From: an uncultured Oscillospiraceae bacterium | GTDB lineage: Bacteria; Bacillota; Clostridia; Oscillospirales; Oscillospiraceae | DNA length: 34,975 nucleotides | Assembly (NCBI GenBank): GCA_934511165.1 | Contig: CAKSWA010000022.1 | Location: 1-34,975, forward strand | Reading direction: 5' to 3' | In this document: positions 1 through 7,299 of the stretch, one piece after another | Layout of the letters: each line of letters starts with the position of its first letter | Numbering within the stretch: the first letter of the stretch is position 1 | Made by a program: the position numbers and the translations under genes | Notes under the pieces: model-generated | The model's database searches: none | What the model was told of the DNA's origin: nothing | Seen by the model: only the letters and a program-made list of their open reading frames with translations

Positions 1-78
1 CAGAAAATGCCTCGGCTGGAGAACCCCACTGGAAGTTTTTTCCTCTTCCTGTGTTGCACTTCATTGACTATCTGCCCT

Positions 79-186
79 GTCAGCAAAGCTGACTGAGGGA
101 GAGAAATTTCTGAAGATTCCGCGCAGAACGTCTCTCCCTCCGTCACGGCGCCATGCGCCGCGCCGCCTCCCTCGTCAGAGGGAGGC
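79..186. repeat. Structured intergenic repeat (three stem-loops)
   Basis: No gene is visible in 1-282. The stretch 79-186 folds into three parts: GTCAGC/GCTGAC at 79-84 and 88-93; GAGGGAGAGA at 95-104 pairing exactly with 131-140; and GCCTCCCT/AGGGAGGC at 165-172 and 179-186. The core CCTCTGACGAGG (minus strand of the last hairpin) recurs at 7302-7313 in another intergenic gap. This suggests a dispersed palindromic repeat family. Nothing can be assigned to 1-78. Confidence 0.5.
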
Positions 187-231
187 AAGGGTCCCGGCGG
201 CTTTTGACATTTGCTCTTTTCCCATTGTGTG

Positions 232-262
232 AAAGAGGCGGCTCCGGGGGAGCCGCCTCTTT
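232..262 (-). terminator. Intrinsic terminator of the EF-G-like gene
   Basis: A perfect 14-bp stem (AAAGAGGCGGCTCC at 232-245, complement at 249-262) with a GGG loop lies 20 bp past the stop of the minus-strand GTPase gene. The A run on the plus strand gives a short U tail on the minus transcript. Confidence 0.8.
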
Positions 263-282
263 GTGGTATTGAAATTTGGAAA

Positions 283-2301
283 TTACTCGGCGTCGGCGAG
301 AGCCTTGGCTTCCTCGATGACCTTCTGCTGGACGTTGCCGGGGGCTTCCTCGTAGCGCACAAACTTGCAGGTGAAGGAGCCGCGGCCCTGCGTCATGGAG
401 CGCAGGTCGATCGTGTAGGAGCTCATCTCGGCCATGGGGACCTCGGCCTCAACGATCTGCATGCCGTCCTCGGCAGTCATGCCGAGCACCGTGCCGCGGC
501 GCTTGGAGGAGATATCGGACATGATATCGCCGAGGTTCGCGTCGGGAATGGTGACCTTCAGCAGGCCGATGGGCTCGAGAATGGTCGGCTTCGCGCGGGG
601 GATGCCGTCCTTGTAGGCGAGCTGCGCCGCCGTCTTGAACGCCATTTCGTTGGAGTCGACGGGGTGGTAGGAGCCGTCGTACAGCGTGGCCTTGAGGTTG
701 ACGAGCGGGTAACCGGCAAGGACACCCTTCTGTACGGCATCGCGCAGGCCCTTTTCAACCGCGGGGAAGAAGTTCTTGGGAACGCTGCCGCCGAAGACTT
801 CCTCGGCGAAGATCATTTCCTCAGACTCCTCCTGGGGCTCGAAGCGGATCCAGACATCGCCGAACTGGCCGCTGCCGCCGGTCTGCTTCTTGTGGCGGCC
901 GTGGGCTTCGACCTTCGCCTTGATCTTCTCACGGTAAGGCACGCGGGCGGGCTTGAGCTCGCTTTCCACACCGAAGCGGCTCTTCAGCTTGGCGCAGAGA
1001 ACATCGAGCTGGATGTCGCCGGCGCCGGAGAGAACCATCTGGTGGGTCTCGGCGTTGTTGACGATCGTGAAGGAGATATCCTCCTCGTTCAGACGGGCAA
1101 GGCCGTTGGCGATCTTGTCGTCCTGCCCCTTCGTCTTCGGGGAGATGCACATGGAGTAGCAGGGCTCCGCGATCTCGATGGCGGGAAGCTCGACCTCGGC
1201 CTTGGGGTCGCACACGGTGTCGCCGGTCTTCCAGTCCATCTTGCCGATGGCAACGATGTCGCCGCAGCAGGCGTCTTTGACCTCGGTGGTCTTCTTGCCG
1301 CACATGGTGTACAGGCGGCCGAGCTTATCGGTGTTGCCGGTGCGCATGTTGCGCAGAGACATATCGGCGGTCAGCTTGCCGCTGACGAGCTTGATGAAGT
1401 TGTACTTGCCAAACTGGTCGGACACGGTCTTGAACACGAGACCGACGGTCGCGCCGTTGGGATCGATGCCCTCGACCTCATCGGGCGTGGGGACATAGTC
1501 CAGAATGGCCTGCAGCAGAGCCTGCGTGCCGACGCCGGTCGTACCAACGCCGCAGAACACGGGAACAACGCTGCGATCTTTCAGACCGGCCTTGATGCCG
1601 GAGACGAGCTCTTCCTCGGAGAGGGTCATTTCCTCGAAATACTTCTCCATGAGCTCTTCGGTAGCGCCGGCGGCAGACTCCATGAGAGCCTCGCGCAGCT
1701 CCTCGACCTTGCCTTCGTCGGCGGCGGGAACGGCGACCTTCGTGGTCTTGTTGCCGTTGGTCTCATATGCCACGTTGTGCACGAGATCGATGACGCCGGT
1801 GCCGTCGGAAGCGGGGATCGTCACGGGGCAGACGATGCTGCCGTACTTGGCCTGCAGCGCTTCGAGAACGCCGAAGTAGTCGCCGTGCTCCTCGTCAAGC
1901 TTGGAGATGTAGAACATGGCCGGCTTCTCGGCGGCCTTGAGCATTTTCCAGCTGCGCTCCGCGCCGACGGACAGGCCGTCCTTCGCGGTGCAGAAAATGA
2001 CGCCCGCTTCCACCGCGCGCAGCGCGGCGGCGACTTCACCGGCGAAGTCCTGGAAGCCCGGGCAGTCGATCACGTTGATCTTCTTGCCGCCGAAGGAAAT
2101 GGGAGCAATAGCCGCGGAGATCGTTACCTGACGCTTGATCTCTTCCGCGTCATAGTCGCAGACGGTGTTGCCGTCGTTGACCTTGCCCTGACGGTCGATG
2201 GCACCGGTCAGGTAGAGCATGTTCTCGGTAAGGGTGGTCTTGCCGCTGCCGCCGTGACCGAGCAGGCAGACATTGCGGATGTCCTTGGTTGTGTAGCTCA
2301 T
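283..2301 (-). CDS. fusA: Elongation factor G-like GTPase (EF-G2 type)
   Basis: This is a 672-residue protein of the EF-G family of ribosome-acting GTPases. It shows G1 GHGGSGKTT (residues 15-23), a switch region near 49-61, G3 DCPGFQDF (79-86) and G4 SKLD (133-136). The usual EF-G domains II-V follow, including the domain IV segment with GGSGQFGDV and the C-terminal RGSFTCKF. Canonical EF-G has AHIDAGKTT, DTPGHVDF and NKMD. All three motifs deviate here, and the catalytic switch-II His is Phe83. Such changes mark the EF-G2/EF-G-like paralogues rather than the housekeeping translocase, which is probably elsewhere in the genome. The ATG start follows AAGGAGAGG at a good distance. The gene has its own promoter (2384-2412) and terminator, so it is likely monocistronic. 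Family is certain; the precise role (translocation, ribosome rescue or recycling) is not known. Confidence 0.9.
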   Translation of the reverse strand: MSYTTKDIRNVCLLGHGGSGKTTLTENMLYLTGAIDRQGKVNDGNTVCDYDAEEIKRQVTISAAIAPISFGGKKINVIDCPGFQDFAGEVAAALRAVEAGVIFCTAKDGLSVGAERSWKMLKAAEKPAMFYISKLDEEHGDYFGVLEALQAKYGSIVCPVTIPASDGTGVIDLVHNVAYETNGNKTTKVAVPAADEGKVEELREALMESAAGATEELMEKYFEEMTLSEEELVSGIKAGLKDRSVVPVFCGVGTTGVGTQALLQAILDYVPTPDEVEGIDPNGATVGLVFKTVSDQFGKYNFIKLVSGKLTADMSLRNMRTGNTDKLGRLYTMCGKKTTEVKDACCGDIVAIGKMDWKTGDTVCDPKAEVELPAIEIAEPCYSMCISPKTKGQDDKIANGLARLNEEDISFTIVNNAETHQMVLSGAGDIQLDVLCAKLKSRFGVESELKPARVPYREKIKAKVEAHGRHKKQTGGSGQFGDVWIRFEPQEESEEMIFAEEVFGGSVPKNFFPAVEKGLRDAVQKGVLAGYPLVNLKATLYDGSYHPVDSNEMAFKTAAQLAYKDGIPRAKPTILEPIGLLKVTIPDANLGDIMSDISSKRRGTVLGMTAEDGMQIVEAEVPMAEMSSYTIDLRSMTQGRGSFTCKFVRYEEAPGNVQQKVIEEAKALADAE

Positions 2302-2383
2302 GGGTTGTCCTCTCCTTATAATTATCTTATTAAAAATTCACTTGTCATTCTTCCGAAAAAACAGGGGAACGCCACGAAGATAA

Positions 2384-2412
2384 ATTATACACTATGACAG
2401 TTTTTTTGGCAA
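2384..2412 (-). promoter_or_regulatory. Sigma-A promoter of the EF-G-like gene
   Basis: On the minus strand TTGCCA (2407-2412) and TATAAT (2384-2389) are separated by 17 bp, close to consensus. The -35 box lies only three bases from the stop codon of the upstream gene, and no terminator is seen between the two genes, so read-through is also possible. Confidence 0.75.
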
Positions 2413-2415
2413 TAA

Positions 2416-4692
2416 TTATTTTCGCAGCAGCGTCCGCAGCGAGAGCGGCACGATGAGCCACGCGAGCATATACAAGAGTGTCCGTCCCGCGCCGATCACC
2501 GTCCAGGCCCCCTGCCACGCCGGAATCGCCGCGAGCAGCGCGCCGAGCGCGGCGCAGATAACGCCGCACCACGCGCACGCGCGGCCGTAGGCGTGGAGCT
2601 TTGTACCGCATTCGGCAAAGTCTACGAGCGTGTCGAGGCCATCCTGCGCCATGACGCCGGCAGCGGGGCTGCCCGCCGAGGCGGGGATGCCGGAAATGCG
2701 GTACCGCTCGGCAAAGGACAGAAACTGGAAGCCCTCGGCGGAGACGCCGAACGTTTTCTGCAAAAGCAGCGGGTCAAGATTAAAGTCGCGCACGGCAAAG
2801 ATCGGCTTGCGGCGCTCGCGGCGCAGGTCGGCCAGCGCGCGCTGCACACTCGCCATCGGGCGGTAGCGCAGCGGGAACACCGCCGCGAGCTCGCCGGACA
2901 CGGCGGTATAGATCGCATTTTCTTCTTTGATCTTGTCGGGGATCTTCACGCCGCTCAGATGCATATACGCAAGCGAGCCGACGCGGACTTCCTCGCCCTG
3001 CACCGTGCCTTTCGCGCCGCCCTCGCCGACGGAGAAATCCTCCACGGTCTGCATGGCGGCGTTTTTCCGGCGCATCAGCTCGGCAAACGGCGCGGCAAGG
3101 CCGGTTCCGGCGGCGGTGAGCATGCTGCCGGTGATGCCGATGACCTGCGAAGCGCGGCTCTTGTCCATAAAGCGCACGCCCGTGATCTCGATGGCGTCCT
3201 CCGGGAAAATGTCCGTATCGGTGAGCACGAGCTGGCGCGAGCGGCCAACATCGCGCGCGCCCGACCATCCGGCGAGAGCGCTGCCGCGCATCATGAGATG
3301 GCGCGCCGTGCGGGAGAAGAGAATCGGGAACGAGAGCGTCCAGTTGAACGAAACGCAAAGCGCCGTCATCAGCGAGAAAAGATGGAAAAATGCTTTCATA
3401 TCCTGTGCGCCGAACGAGAGCGCGAGCGCCAGCGCCAGCGAGCCAGCGGCCATCGGCACGAAGGCATCGGCTGCGAGCGCTTCCGCGCCGTTCGGCTCCT
3501 CGCTGCGGCGGACAAGGCCGTCCGACGAACGGCGGGACTTGATGAGGATACGCTCCTTCTTCTCCGGCAGCACCTCGGAGGTAACGGCGTAGGGATCCTT
3601 TGCATGGTAAATGGCGAGGAACGAATCAGCATACGCCCGGCAGCTGTGCCACGCACCGCGCAGCGCGAACGCGACAGCCGCCGCGGGGATTGCCGCAAAG
3701 GTGAGCCCGTACGAGCCGTCGCCGCTCGCGGCGATATAGATAACGTCCGCCGCCGCGGCGATCGCGGCAAGGACGATCATTGATTCCGCCCCGGCGCGGC
3801 CGCGGATGAGTCCCATAACGCCCGCCGTTACAACATCCAGCCCGATGAGCATCACCGAGAGCATCCCGATGAGGCACACGAGCGACGTTGCTCTCGCGTT
3901 CGTGCTGAGACTGCCGGGCAGCGGCAGGCCGAAATCATACGCCAGCGTGATCCACGTGAGCAGCACGCAGACCGCCGAAGCCGCAATGAAACGCAGGCGC
4001 AAACTCGGCATCTGCGCGGCATAATGCTTCGCCGCGCGCTGCGGCGGCATTTCCAGCGACACGTCCTCCGGCTCCGGGTCGGGCTGGGAGAGATTGTCCG
4101 CCCGGCGGATCGACGCCGCGGCGAGCAGCCCAACAAGCTTGCCCCAGAGTCCCGGTGCGCGGCCGCGGTGGGCAGTGCGGCTCTTTTTCTTTTTGCCAGT
4201 TTTTTCGGTCTCGTCCGATTCTTCGGTTTCTTCTGAAGCTTCCGGCTTCTCCGGTGCTTCGAGCGGCGGGGCGTAGAAATCCGCGTCGTCCCCAAAGCCT
4301 TCGTCGTATAGGTCATCCCCGGCGCTCTCGTCCGGCGCGGGCGCATCCTCATAATACCGCCCGTCCGGCTCCCCGGCCTCTTCCGGCTCCAACTCGTCCG
4401 GCTCCGTGTCCGGCTCGATCCCGTACTCCGGAGTATCGGCATCCAATTCTTCTTCGTATTCAGGGTATGGCGCTTCTTCGTCCGGGTATTCGGCTTCGTA
4501 CCCGGTCTCCGCCGGATACTCCGCCGTTTCGGAGGAAAAGCCTTCCGTCTCCGGCAGATATTCCGTTTCCGCCGCTTCCGGCGCGGCGGTCTCCTCCGGC
4601 ATTTTATCCCGGCATTCTTCGAGAATGCTCTCCAGCGAGAAGCCCGGCACGCCGAAGCTTTCGGGAATGCCGCCTGTATCGCGTTTTGCCAT
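2416..4692 (-). CDS. Acidic membrane protein resembling a degenerate P-type ATPase
   Basis: This is a 758-residue protein. Residues 1-165 are a very acidic, Pro/Glu/Tyr-rich cytoplasmic region, followed by a basic KKKK patch and six predicted membrane helices (about 235-255, 270-297, 304-322, 328-345, 410-426, 434-457). The region from 440 onward follows the layout of a P1B-type ATPase by eye. A membrane helix ends in a conserved-looking Pro, then comes the linker, then a strand where DKTGT is expected but LTDTDIF is found (490-496). A Gly-rich nucleotide-domain-like segment follows (555-577, ending VGSLAYM), then AQDGLDTLVDF (682-692) in place of GDGxNDxxAL, and final hydrophobic helices. 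The CPC metal motif, the TGE actuator motif and DKTGT are all missing, so it should not be an active pump. The start after GGAGGAAG is preferred to an upstream ATG inside rlmB. It sits 13 bp after the rlmB stop, so the two are co-transcribed. The homology is my alignment by eye. Confidence 0.7.
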   Translation of the reverse strand: MAKRDTGGIPESFGVPGFSLESILEECRDKMPEETAAPEAAETEYLPETEGFSSETAEYPAETGYEAEYPDEEAPYPEYEEELDADTPEYGIEPDTEPDELEPEEAGEPDGRYYEDAPAPDESAGDDLYDEGFGDDADFYAPPLEAPEKPEASEETEESDETEKTGKKKKSRTAHRGRAPGLWGKLVGLLAAASIRRADNLSQPDPEPEDVSLEMPPQRAAKHYAAQMPSLRLRFIAASAVCVLLTWITLAYDFGLPLPGSLSTNARATSLVCLIGMLSVMLIGLDVVTAGVMGLIRGRAGAESMIVLAAIAAAADVIYIAASGDGSYGLTFAAIPAAAVAFALRGAWHSCRAYADSFLAIYHAKDPYAVTSEVLPEKKERILIKSRRSSDGLVRRSEEPNGAEALAADAFVPMAAGSLALALALSFGAQDMKAFFHLFSLMTALCVSFNWTLSFPILFSRTARHLMMRGSALAGWSGARDVGRSRQLVLTDTDIFPEDAIEITGVRFMDKSRASQVIGITGSMLTAAGTGLAAPFAELMRRKNAAMQTVEDFSVGEGGAKGTVQGEEVRVGSLAYMHLSGVKIPDKIKEENAIYTAVSGELAAVFPLRYRPMASVQRALADLRRERRKPIFAVRDFNLDPLLLQKTFGVSAEGFQFLSFAERYRISGIPASAGSPAAGVMAQDGLDTLVDFAECGTKLHAYGRACAWCGVICAALGALLAAIPAWQGAWTVIGAGRTLLYMLAWLIVPLSLRTLLRK

Positions 4693-4705
4693 AGCTTCCT
4701 CCGTC

Positions 4706-5476
4706 TCAGGAATCTCTGCGCTGACGGACGACCTCATACATGAGGATTGCCGCCGCCGCGGAGGCGTTGAGCGAGGTGATTTTGCCGAGCAGGGGGATGC
4801 TCACGGTGAAATCGCATTGCTCCGAAACGAGCCGCCCCATGCCGAAGCCCTCCGACCCGATGACGAGCGCCGCGGGGCCGGTCATTTTCGTCTGCCACAG
4901 ATCGGCGGGCGCATCCGCCGCCGTGCCATAGATCCAAAGCCCCTTCTTTTTGAGCTCGCCGAGCGCCGAGGGGATGTTGGTTACACGCGCGACAAGCATA
5001 TGCTCCGCTGCGCCCGCGCTCGCTTTGTCCACCACAGCGGTGAGCCCGGCGGCGCGCCGCTTGGGGATGATGACGCCGTGGACGCCCGCGCACTCCGCGG
5101 TACGCAGAATCGCCCCGAGATTGTGCGGATCGGCGATCTCGTCGCACACGACGATGAACGGATCCTCGCCCCGCTCGGCGGCGCGCTCCAAAATGTCCTC
5201 GATGGAGGCGTATTCCCGCATCGCCGCCTGCGCAATGATGCCCTGATGCGCGCCCGTGGCGCTGAGCGAATCGAGCTTGCGCCGGTCGCACTCGGTGACG
5301 ACGATGCTGTTTTCCCGCGCCTTGGCGAGAATGCGTGCGAGCGTCCGGTCGGTGTCGCCGCGCGCGACGAAAATTTTATCGATTGTCCGCCCGGCGCGGA
5401 TCGCCTCGGCAACGGCGTTGCGCCCCTCGATCAGATCCTCGCGATCCTGACGGACTTCCTGTTCACGGTTTTCCAT
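4706..5476 (-). CDS. rlmB: 23S rRNA 2'-O-methyltransferase, RlmB/TrmH (SpoU) family
   Basis: This 256-residue SpoU/TrmH-type methyltransferase probably methylates the 2'-O of a guanosine in 23S rRNA (Gm2251 in E. coli RlmB) using SAM. The N-terminal substrate-binding domain begins with EGRNAVAEAI. The catalytic knotted domain carries the three SPOUT motifs: NLGAILRTAECAG, VIGSEGFGMG and IPLLGKITSLNASAAAAILMYE. The start at ENREQEV is chosen because AAGGAAA lies 8 bases upstream; a further in-frame ATG 48 bases earlier lacks such a site. It is the first gene of a two-gene unit with the pseudo-ATPase, and its promoter lies at 5540-5568. In many Clostridia rlmB lies near cysS and mini-III RNase genes, which are absent here. 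Confidence 0.9.
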   Translation of the reverse strand: MENREQEVRQDREDLIEGRNAVAEAIRAGRTIDKIFVARGDTDRTLARILAKARENSIVVTECDRRKLDSLSATGAHQGIIAQAAMREYASIEDILERAAERGEDPFIVVCDEIADPHNLGAILRTAECAGVHGVIIPKRRAAGLTAVVDKASAGAAEHMLVARVTNIPSALGELKKKGLWIYGTAADAPADLWQTKMTGPAALVIGSEGFGMGRLVSEQCDFTVSIPLLGKITSLNASAAAAILMYEVVRQRRDS

Positions 5477-5539
5477 ATCGTTAATTTCCTTCTTTATATT
5501 TCGTTCTTCCGTAATTCTTTGCATACGTATAGATAATAT

Positions 5540-5568
5540 ATTTTACCACACGATCCCGGCATCTGCAA
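5540..5568 (-). promoter_or_regulatory. Sigma-A promoter of rlmB
   Basis: Minus strand TTGCAG (5563-5568) and TAAAAT (5540-5545) have a 17-bp spacer and lie about 65 bp upstream of the rlmB start. They are divergent from the promoter at 5608-5636. Confidence 0.65.
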
Positions 5569-5607
5569 CGGAAAGCGGCATTTTTGCATTTTTTCTTTTC
5601 CGGTTTC

Positions 5608-5636
5608 TTGACCTTTCCGCCCAAAGCCGCTATGCT
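5608..5636 (+). promoter_or_regulatory. Sigma-A promoter of the S24-like gene
   Basis: TTGACC (5608-5613), a 17-bp spacer and TATGCT (5631-5636). Transcription would begin near 5643, which supports the downstream ATG at 5671 and excludes longer reading of the frame. Confidence 0.65.
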
Positions 5637-5670
5637 GGGGATACGATCAAACGAAAGGCGGGTGCGCAAT

Positions 5671-6006
5671 ATGCTCTGGGATCGTATCCCCATGCCAAAG
5701 GGTATGGACGCCGATTTTGCCGTTGCAGTCACGGACGATTCGCTCGCGCCGTGGGTCAAAAAGGGCGGCACGGCGTATCTCCGGCGGCGCACCGAGCTTT
5801 CGGACGGCGACATCGGCCTTTTTGAAACGGACGGAGGGATCGTTTTCCGCCAGTTCTGCGCCGACAGCCGCGGCGCGGTGTATCTCTTCGCGGTCAACCG
5901 CGCGCACGCGGAAAATGACCGCATGATCCCGCCGGACAGAGCGGCGGACCTCGTCTGCTACGGGCGGCTGGAGCTCAAAAAGAGAGTTCCCCTGCCGATG
6001 GATTGA
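5671..6006 (+). CDS. S24/LexA-like domain protein lacking HTH and catalytic lysine
   Basis: This 111-residue protein consists almost only of an S24 (LexA/CI-type) peptidase fold. Visible elements are the strand DFAVAVTDDSLAPW with the expected nucleophile Ser24, the GDIGLFETDGGIVFRQF segment, and the VNRAHAENDRMIPPD tail typical of LexA-like C-terminal domains. The general-base lysine of the VKR motif is not present (Phe59/Arg60 instead), and there is no helix-turn-helix. It can therefore hardly act as a self-cleaving repressor. It could bind a ligand or partner, or be a remnant. The ATG fits the upstream promoter; the ribosome binding site is AAAGGCGG, somewhat distant. A strong terminator follows, so it is monocistronic. 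Homology rests on motif pattern only. Confidence 0.6.
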   Translation: MLWDRIPMPKGMDADFAVAVTDDSLAPWVKKGGTAYLRRRTELSDGDIGLFETDGGIVFRQFCADSRGAVYLFAVNRAHAENDRMIPPDRAADLVCYGRLELKKRVPLPMD

Positions 6007-6021
6007 AGGGCATGATAGGAA

Positions 6022-6064
6022 AAACGCAGCGGCTCCAAAATTGGAGTCGCTGCGTTTCCTTTTT
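6022..6064 (+). terminator. Intrinsic terminator
   Basis: AAACGCAGCG and CTCCAA pair with TTGGAG and CGCTGCGTTT with one G/T wobble position, followed by CC and a T run (6061-6064). It ends the S24-like gene. Confidence 0.8.
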
Positions 6065-6107
6065 AATTGCCTTCTTCGTTTGGCTATAGGTGGCGCGGGA
6101 GAAAATG

Positions 6108-6124
6108 TGTCGAATAATGTCGAA
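6108..6124 (+). promoter_or_regulatory. Tandem Spo0A boxes
   Basis: Two exact copies of TGTCGAA, the 0A-box core, lie at 6108-6114 and 6118-6124 in the same orientation, 10 bp apart (one helical turn). This matches the head-to-tail spacing used by Spo0A dimers. They lie 78 bp upstream of a gene that itself encodes a Spo0A-type DNA-binding domain. A -10-like GATAAA follows at 6129, but no clear -35 is seen. Confidence 0.6.
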
Positions 6125-6201
6125 GAACAGCGATAAAAACCGTTTTCTCTGTCATCGGTCTTATCATCTTCTTAAATCTTTGGATTTGGGAGGATATACC
6201 A

Positions 6202-6549
6202 ATGACGGACGTACAGGACATTCTGCGTTCTCTCGGCATTACGAGATGCTACAAGGGCTTCAAGCATACCGAATATGCGGTCTTGCTGGCGGTTCAAAAC
6301 GAGTCCCACTTAGAGGCAGTTACAAAAGAAATCTACATGGAGACGGCAGAGCACTTTGAATGCAATTGGACGGCAGTAGAACGAAATATCCGAACTGCCG
6401 TGGCAAGAGCCTGGCGGACCAATCGCCCCCTACTCTGCGAAATGGCAGGTTATCCGCTCAGCAAGGAACCAACCGTCTCTGAATTTATCGAGATCATTGC
6501 TTCTTACATAATCCGTTCAAATCAGCCGCAGCCTCTTGTCTTGCCATGA
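6202..6549 (+). CDS. Stand-alone Spo0A C-terminal DNA-binding domain protein
   Basis: The 115-residue protein corresponds to the whole effector domain of the sporulation master regulator Spo0A, with no receiver domain. Matching blocks are LRSLGITRCYKGFKHTEYAV at the N-terminus, VTKEIYMETAEHF, the recognition-helix region TAVERNIRTAVARAW, and the C-terminal EPTVSEFIEIIASYI (KPTNSEFIA in Spo0A). The helix residues Val-Glu-Arg and Ile-Arg are kept, while the Spo0A His in RAIRHAI is Thr. Without a phosphorylation domain it should bind DNA constitutively or compete with Spo0A at 0A boxes. GGGAGGATA precedes the ATG well. Two 0A boxes upstream suggest control by Spo0A or by itself. A palindrome follows at 6588-6623. 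Family assignment is secure; the role in sporulation is inferred. Confidence 0.85.
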   Translation: MTDVQDILRSLGITRCYKGFKHTEYAVLLAVQNESHLEAVTKEIYMETAEHFECNWTAVERNIRTAVARAWRTNRPLLCEMAGYPLSKEPTVSEFIEIIASYIIRSNQPQPLVLP

Positions 6550-6587
6550 ACCGCTGCTCCCCCGCCTTCTACTCCTTTTTTCTCATT

Positions 6588-6623
6588 TTACGGGAAAATG
6601 CATATCTTCGCATTTTCCCGTAA
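6588..6623. terminator. Palindrome between convergent genes, probable bidirectional terminator
   Basis: A perfect 14-bp stem (TTACGGGAAAATGC, complement at 6610-6623) with an 8-nt loop separates the Spo0A-like gene from the toxin gene. No long T run follows on either strand, so efficiency is uncertain. Confidence 0.5.
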
Positions 6624-6630
6624 TAAGAAG

Positions 6631-6969
6631 CTAAACCTTTCCAGCATCGGTACCTGTTTCCTGAAAGAGGATCCGAAGGAAATCACGGCGGCCATGCAGG
6701 ATTCGGTCGATATAAACGTCCCTGCCGTTTACTCGGTAGAAAACCATATAGTTGCCGCTCACAAGGAAGCGATAGTCCACGCTGACGTCGGCAACAGAGG
6801 ACAGCGGAGCACCCATTTCCGCAAAATCCTCCAAGCGATCGACCGCATCCAGAATACGGTTCACCACACGCTCCGCCGCTACGCGGTTTTGGAGCTCCGA
6901 CACAATATAGTCCCATATGTCGTCCAGATCACGGCGGGACTCCACAGAGTAATGGATGTTATTCTTCAT
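6631..6969 (-). CDS. RelE/ParE-family toxin
   Basis: This 112-residue protein has the typical ParE/RelE toxin pattern: an N-terminal RRDLDDIWDYIVSEL helix, a helical RVVNRILDAVDRLEDF hairpin, then the beta strands DVSVDYRFLVSGNYMVFYRVNGRDVYIDRILHGRRDF with the conserved R-x-L and Y-x-V-F-Y-R features. Members either poison gyrase (ParE) or cleave mRNA on the ribosome (RelE); the sequence alone does not decide between them. It overlaps the antitoxin gene by 11 bases (antitoxin first), the usual translationally coupled order. The pair is transcribed from the operator-promoter at 7242-7287. Confidence 0.85.
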   Translation of the reverse strand: MKNNIHYSVESRRDLDDIWDYIVSELQNRVAAERVVNRILDAVDRLEDFAEMGAPLSSVADVSVDYRFLVSGNYMVFYRVNGRDVYIDRILHGRRDFLRILFQETGTDAGKV

Positions 6970-7219
6970 TGGCTCTGGCGCGGAAGTGCGCTCTCATGTC
7001 CTCCGGGGACAGGTAGCCTTCGGTCTCGCCGGAGCGGCGTCCCTTTGCGAGCTCGCTCATAAGCTTCAGCGTAGCCTGCGCTTTTTCGTAATCCTGAATG
7101 TCCACAATAGCGTACCGGCCGCGGCCGTTCTTCGTCAAGAAAACAGGCGCGCCCGCCGCTACATCCTGCAATACTTCCGTATAGTTCCGCAGATCGGAGA
7201 TCGGCTTGATGTTCGGCAT
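6959..7219 (-). CDS. Phd/YefM-family antitoxin
   Basis: The 86-residue protein begins PNIKPISDLRNYTEVLQDVAAGAPVFLTKNGRGRYAIVDIQDYEK, the standard Phd/YefM DNA-binding N-terminal fold. An acidic and basic C-terminal tail would wrap the toxin. The ATG at 7219 follows AAAGGAG at the right distance, whereas an in-frame ATG 51 bases upstream would fall inside the -10/start region and is rejected. It should neutralise the downstream toxin and repress the operon by binding the 12-bp-arm palindrome that overlaps the promoter. The pair is a self-contained accessory module between unrelated operons. Confidence 0.85.
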   Translation of the reverse strand: MPNIKPISDLRNYTEVLQDVAAGAPVFLTKNGRGRYAIVDIQDYEKAQATLKLMSELAKGRRSGETEGYLSPEDMRAHFRARANEE

Positions 7220-7241
7220 AGTAATCAACTCCTTTGCGGAT

Positions 7242-7287
7242 AGTATACGCTGTTTTGCTGTAAAATTCAACGATAAATTTTACAGCA
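7242..7287 (-). promoter_or_regulatory. Toxin-antitoxin promoter and palindromic operator
   Basis: Minus strand TTGAAT (7265-7270), a 17-bp spacer and TATACT (7242-7247). A perfect inverted repeat with 12-bp arms (TGCTGTAAAATT at 7256-7267, complement at 7276-7287, 8-bp gap) covers the -35 box. This is as expected for autorepression by a Phd/YefM antitoxin. Confidence 0.7.
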
Positions 7288-7299
7288 TTTTATATTACC

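Noticed and set aside
211..2397. Long open frame on the plus strand opposite the EF-G-like gene
   Set aside because: Its translation is a His/Leu/Ala/Gly-rich shadow with no family motif, and the minus strand encodes a recognisable GTPase with promoter, ribosome binding site and terminator.
6090..6359. Plus-strand frame of 89 codons starting before the Spo0A-like gene
   Set aside because: It overlaps the 0A boxes and the Spo0A-like gene in another frame and has no ribosome binding site or family resemblance.
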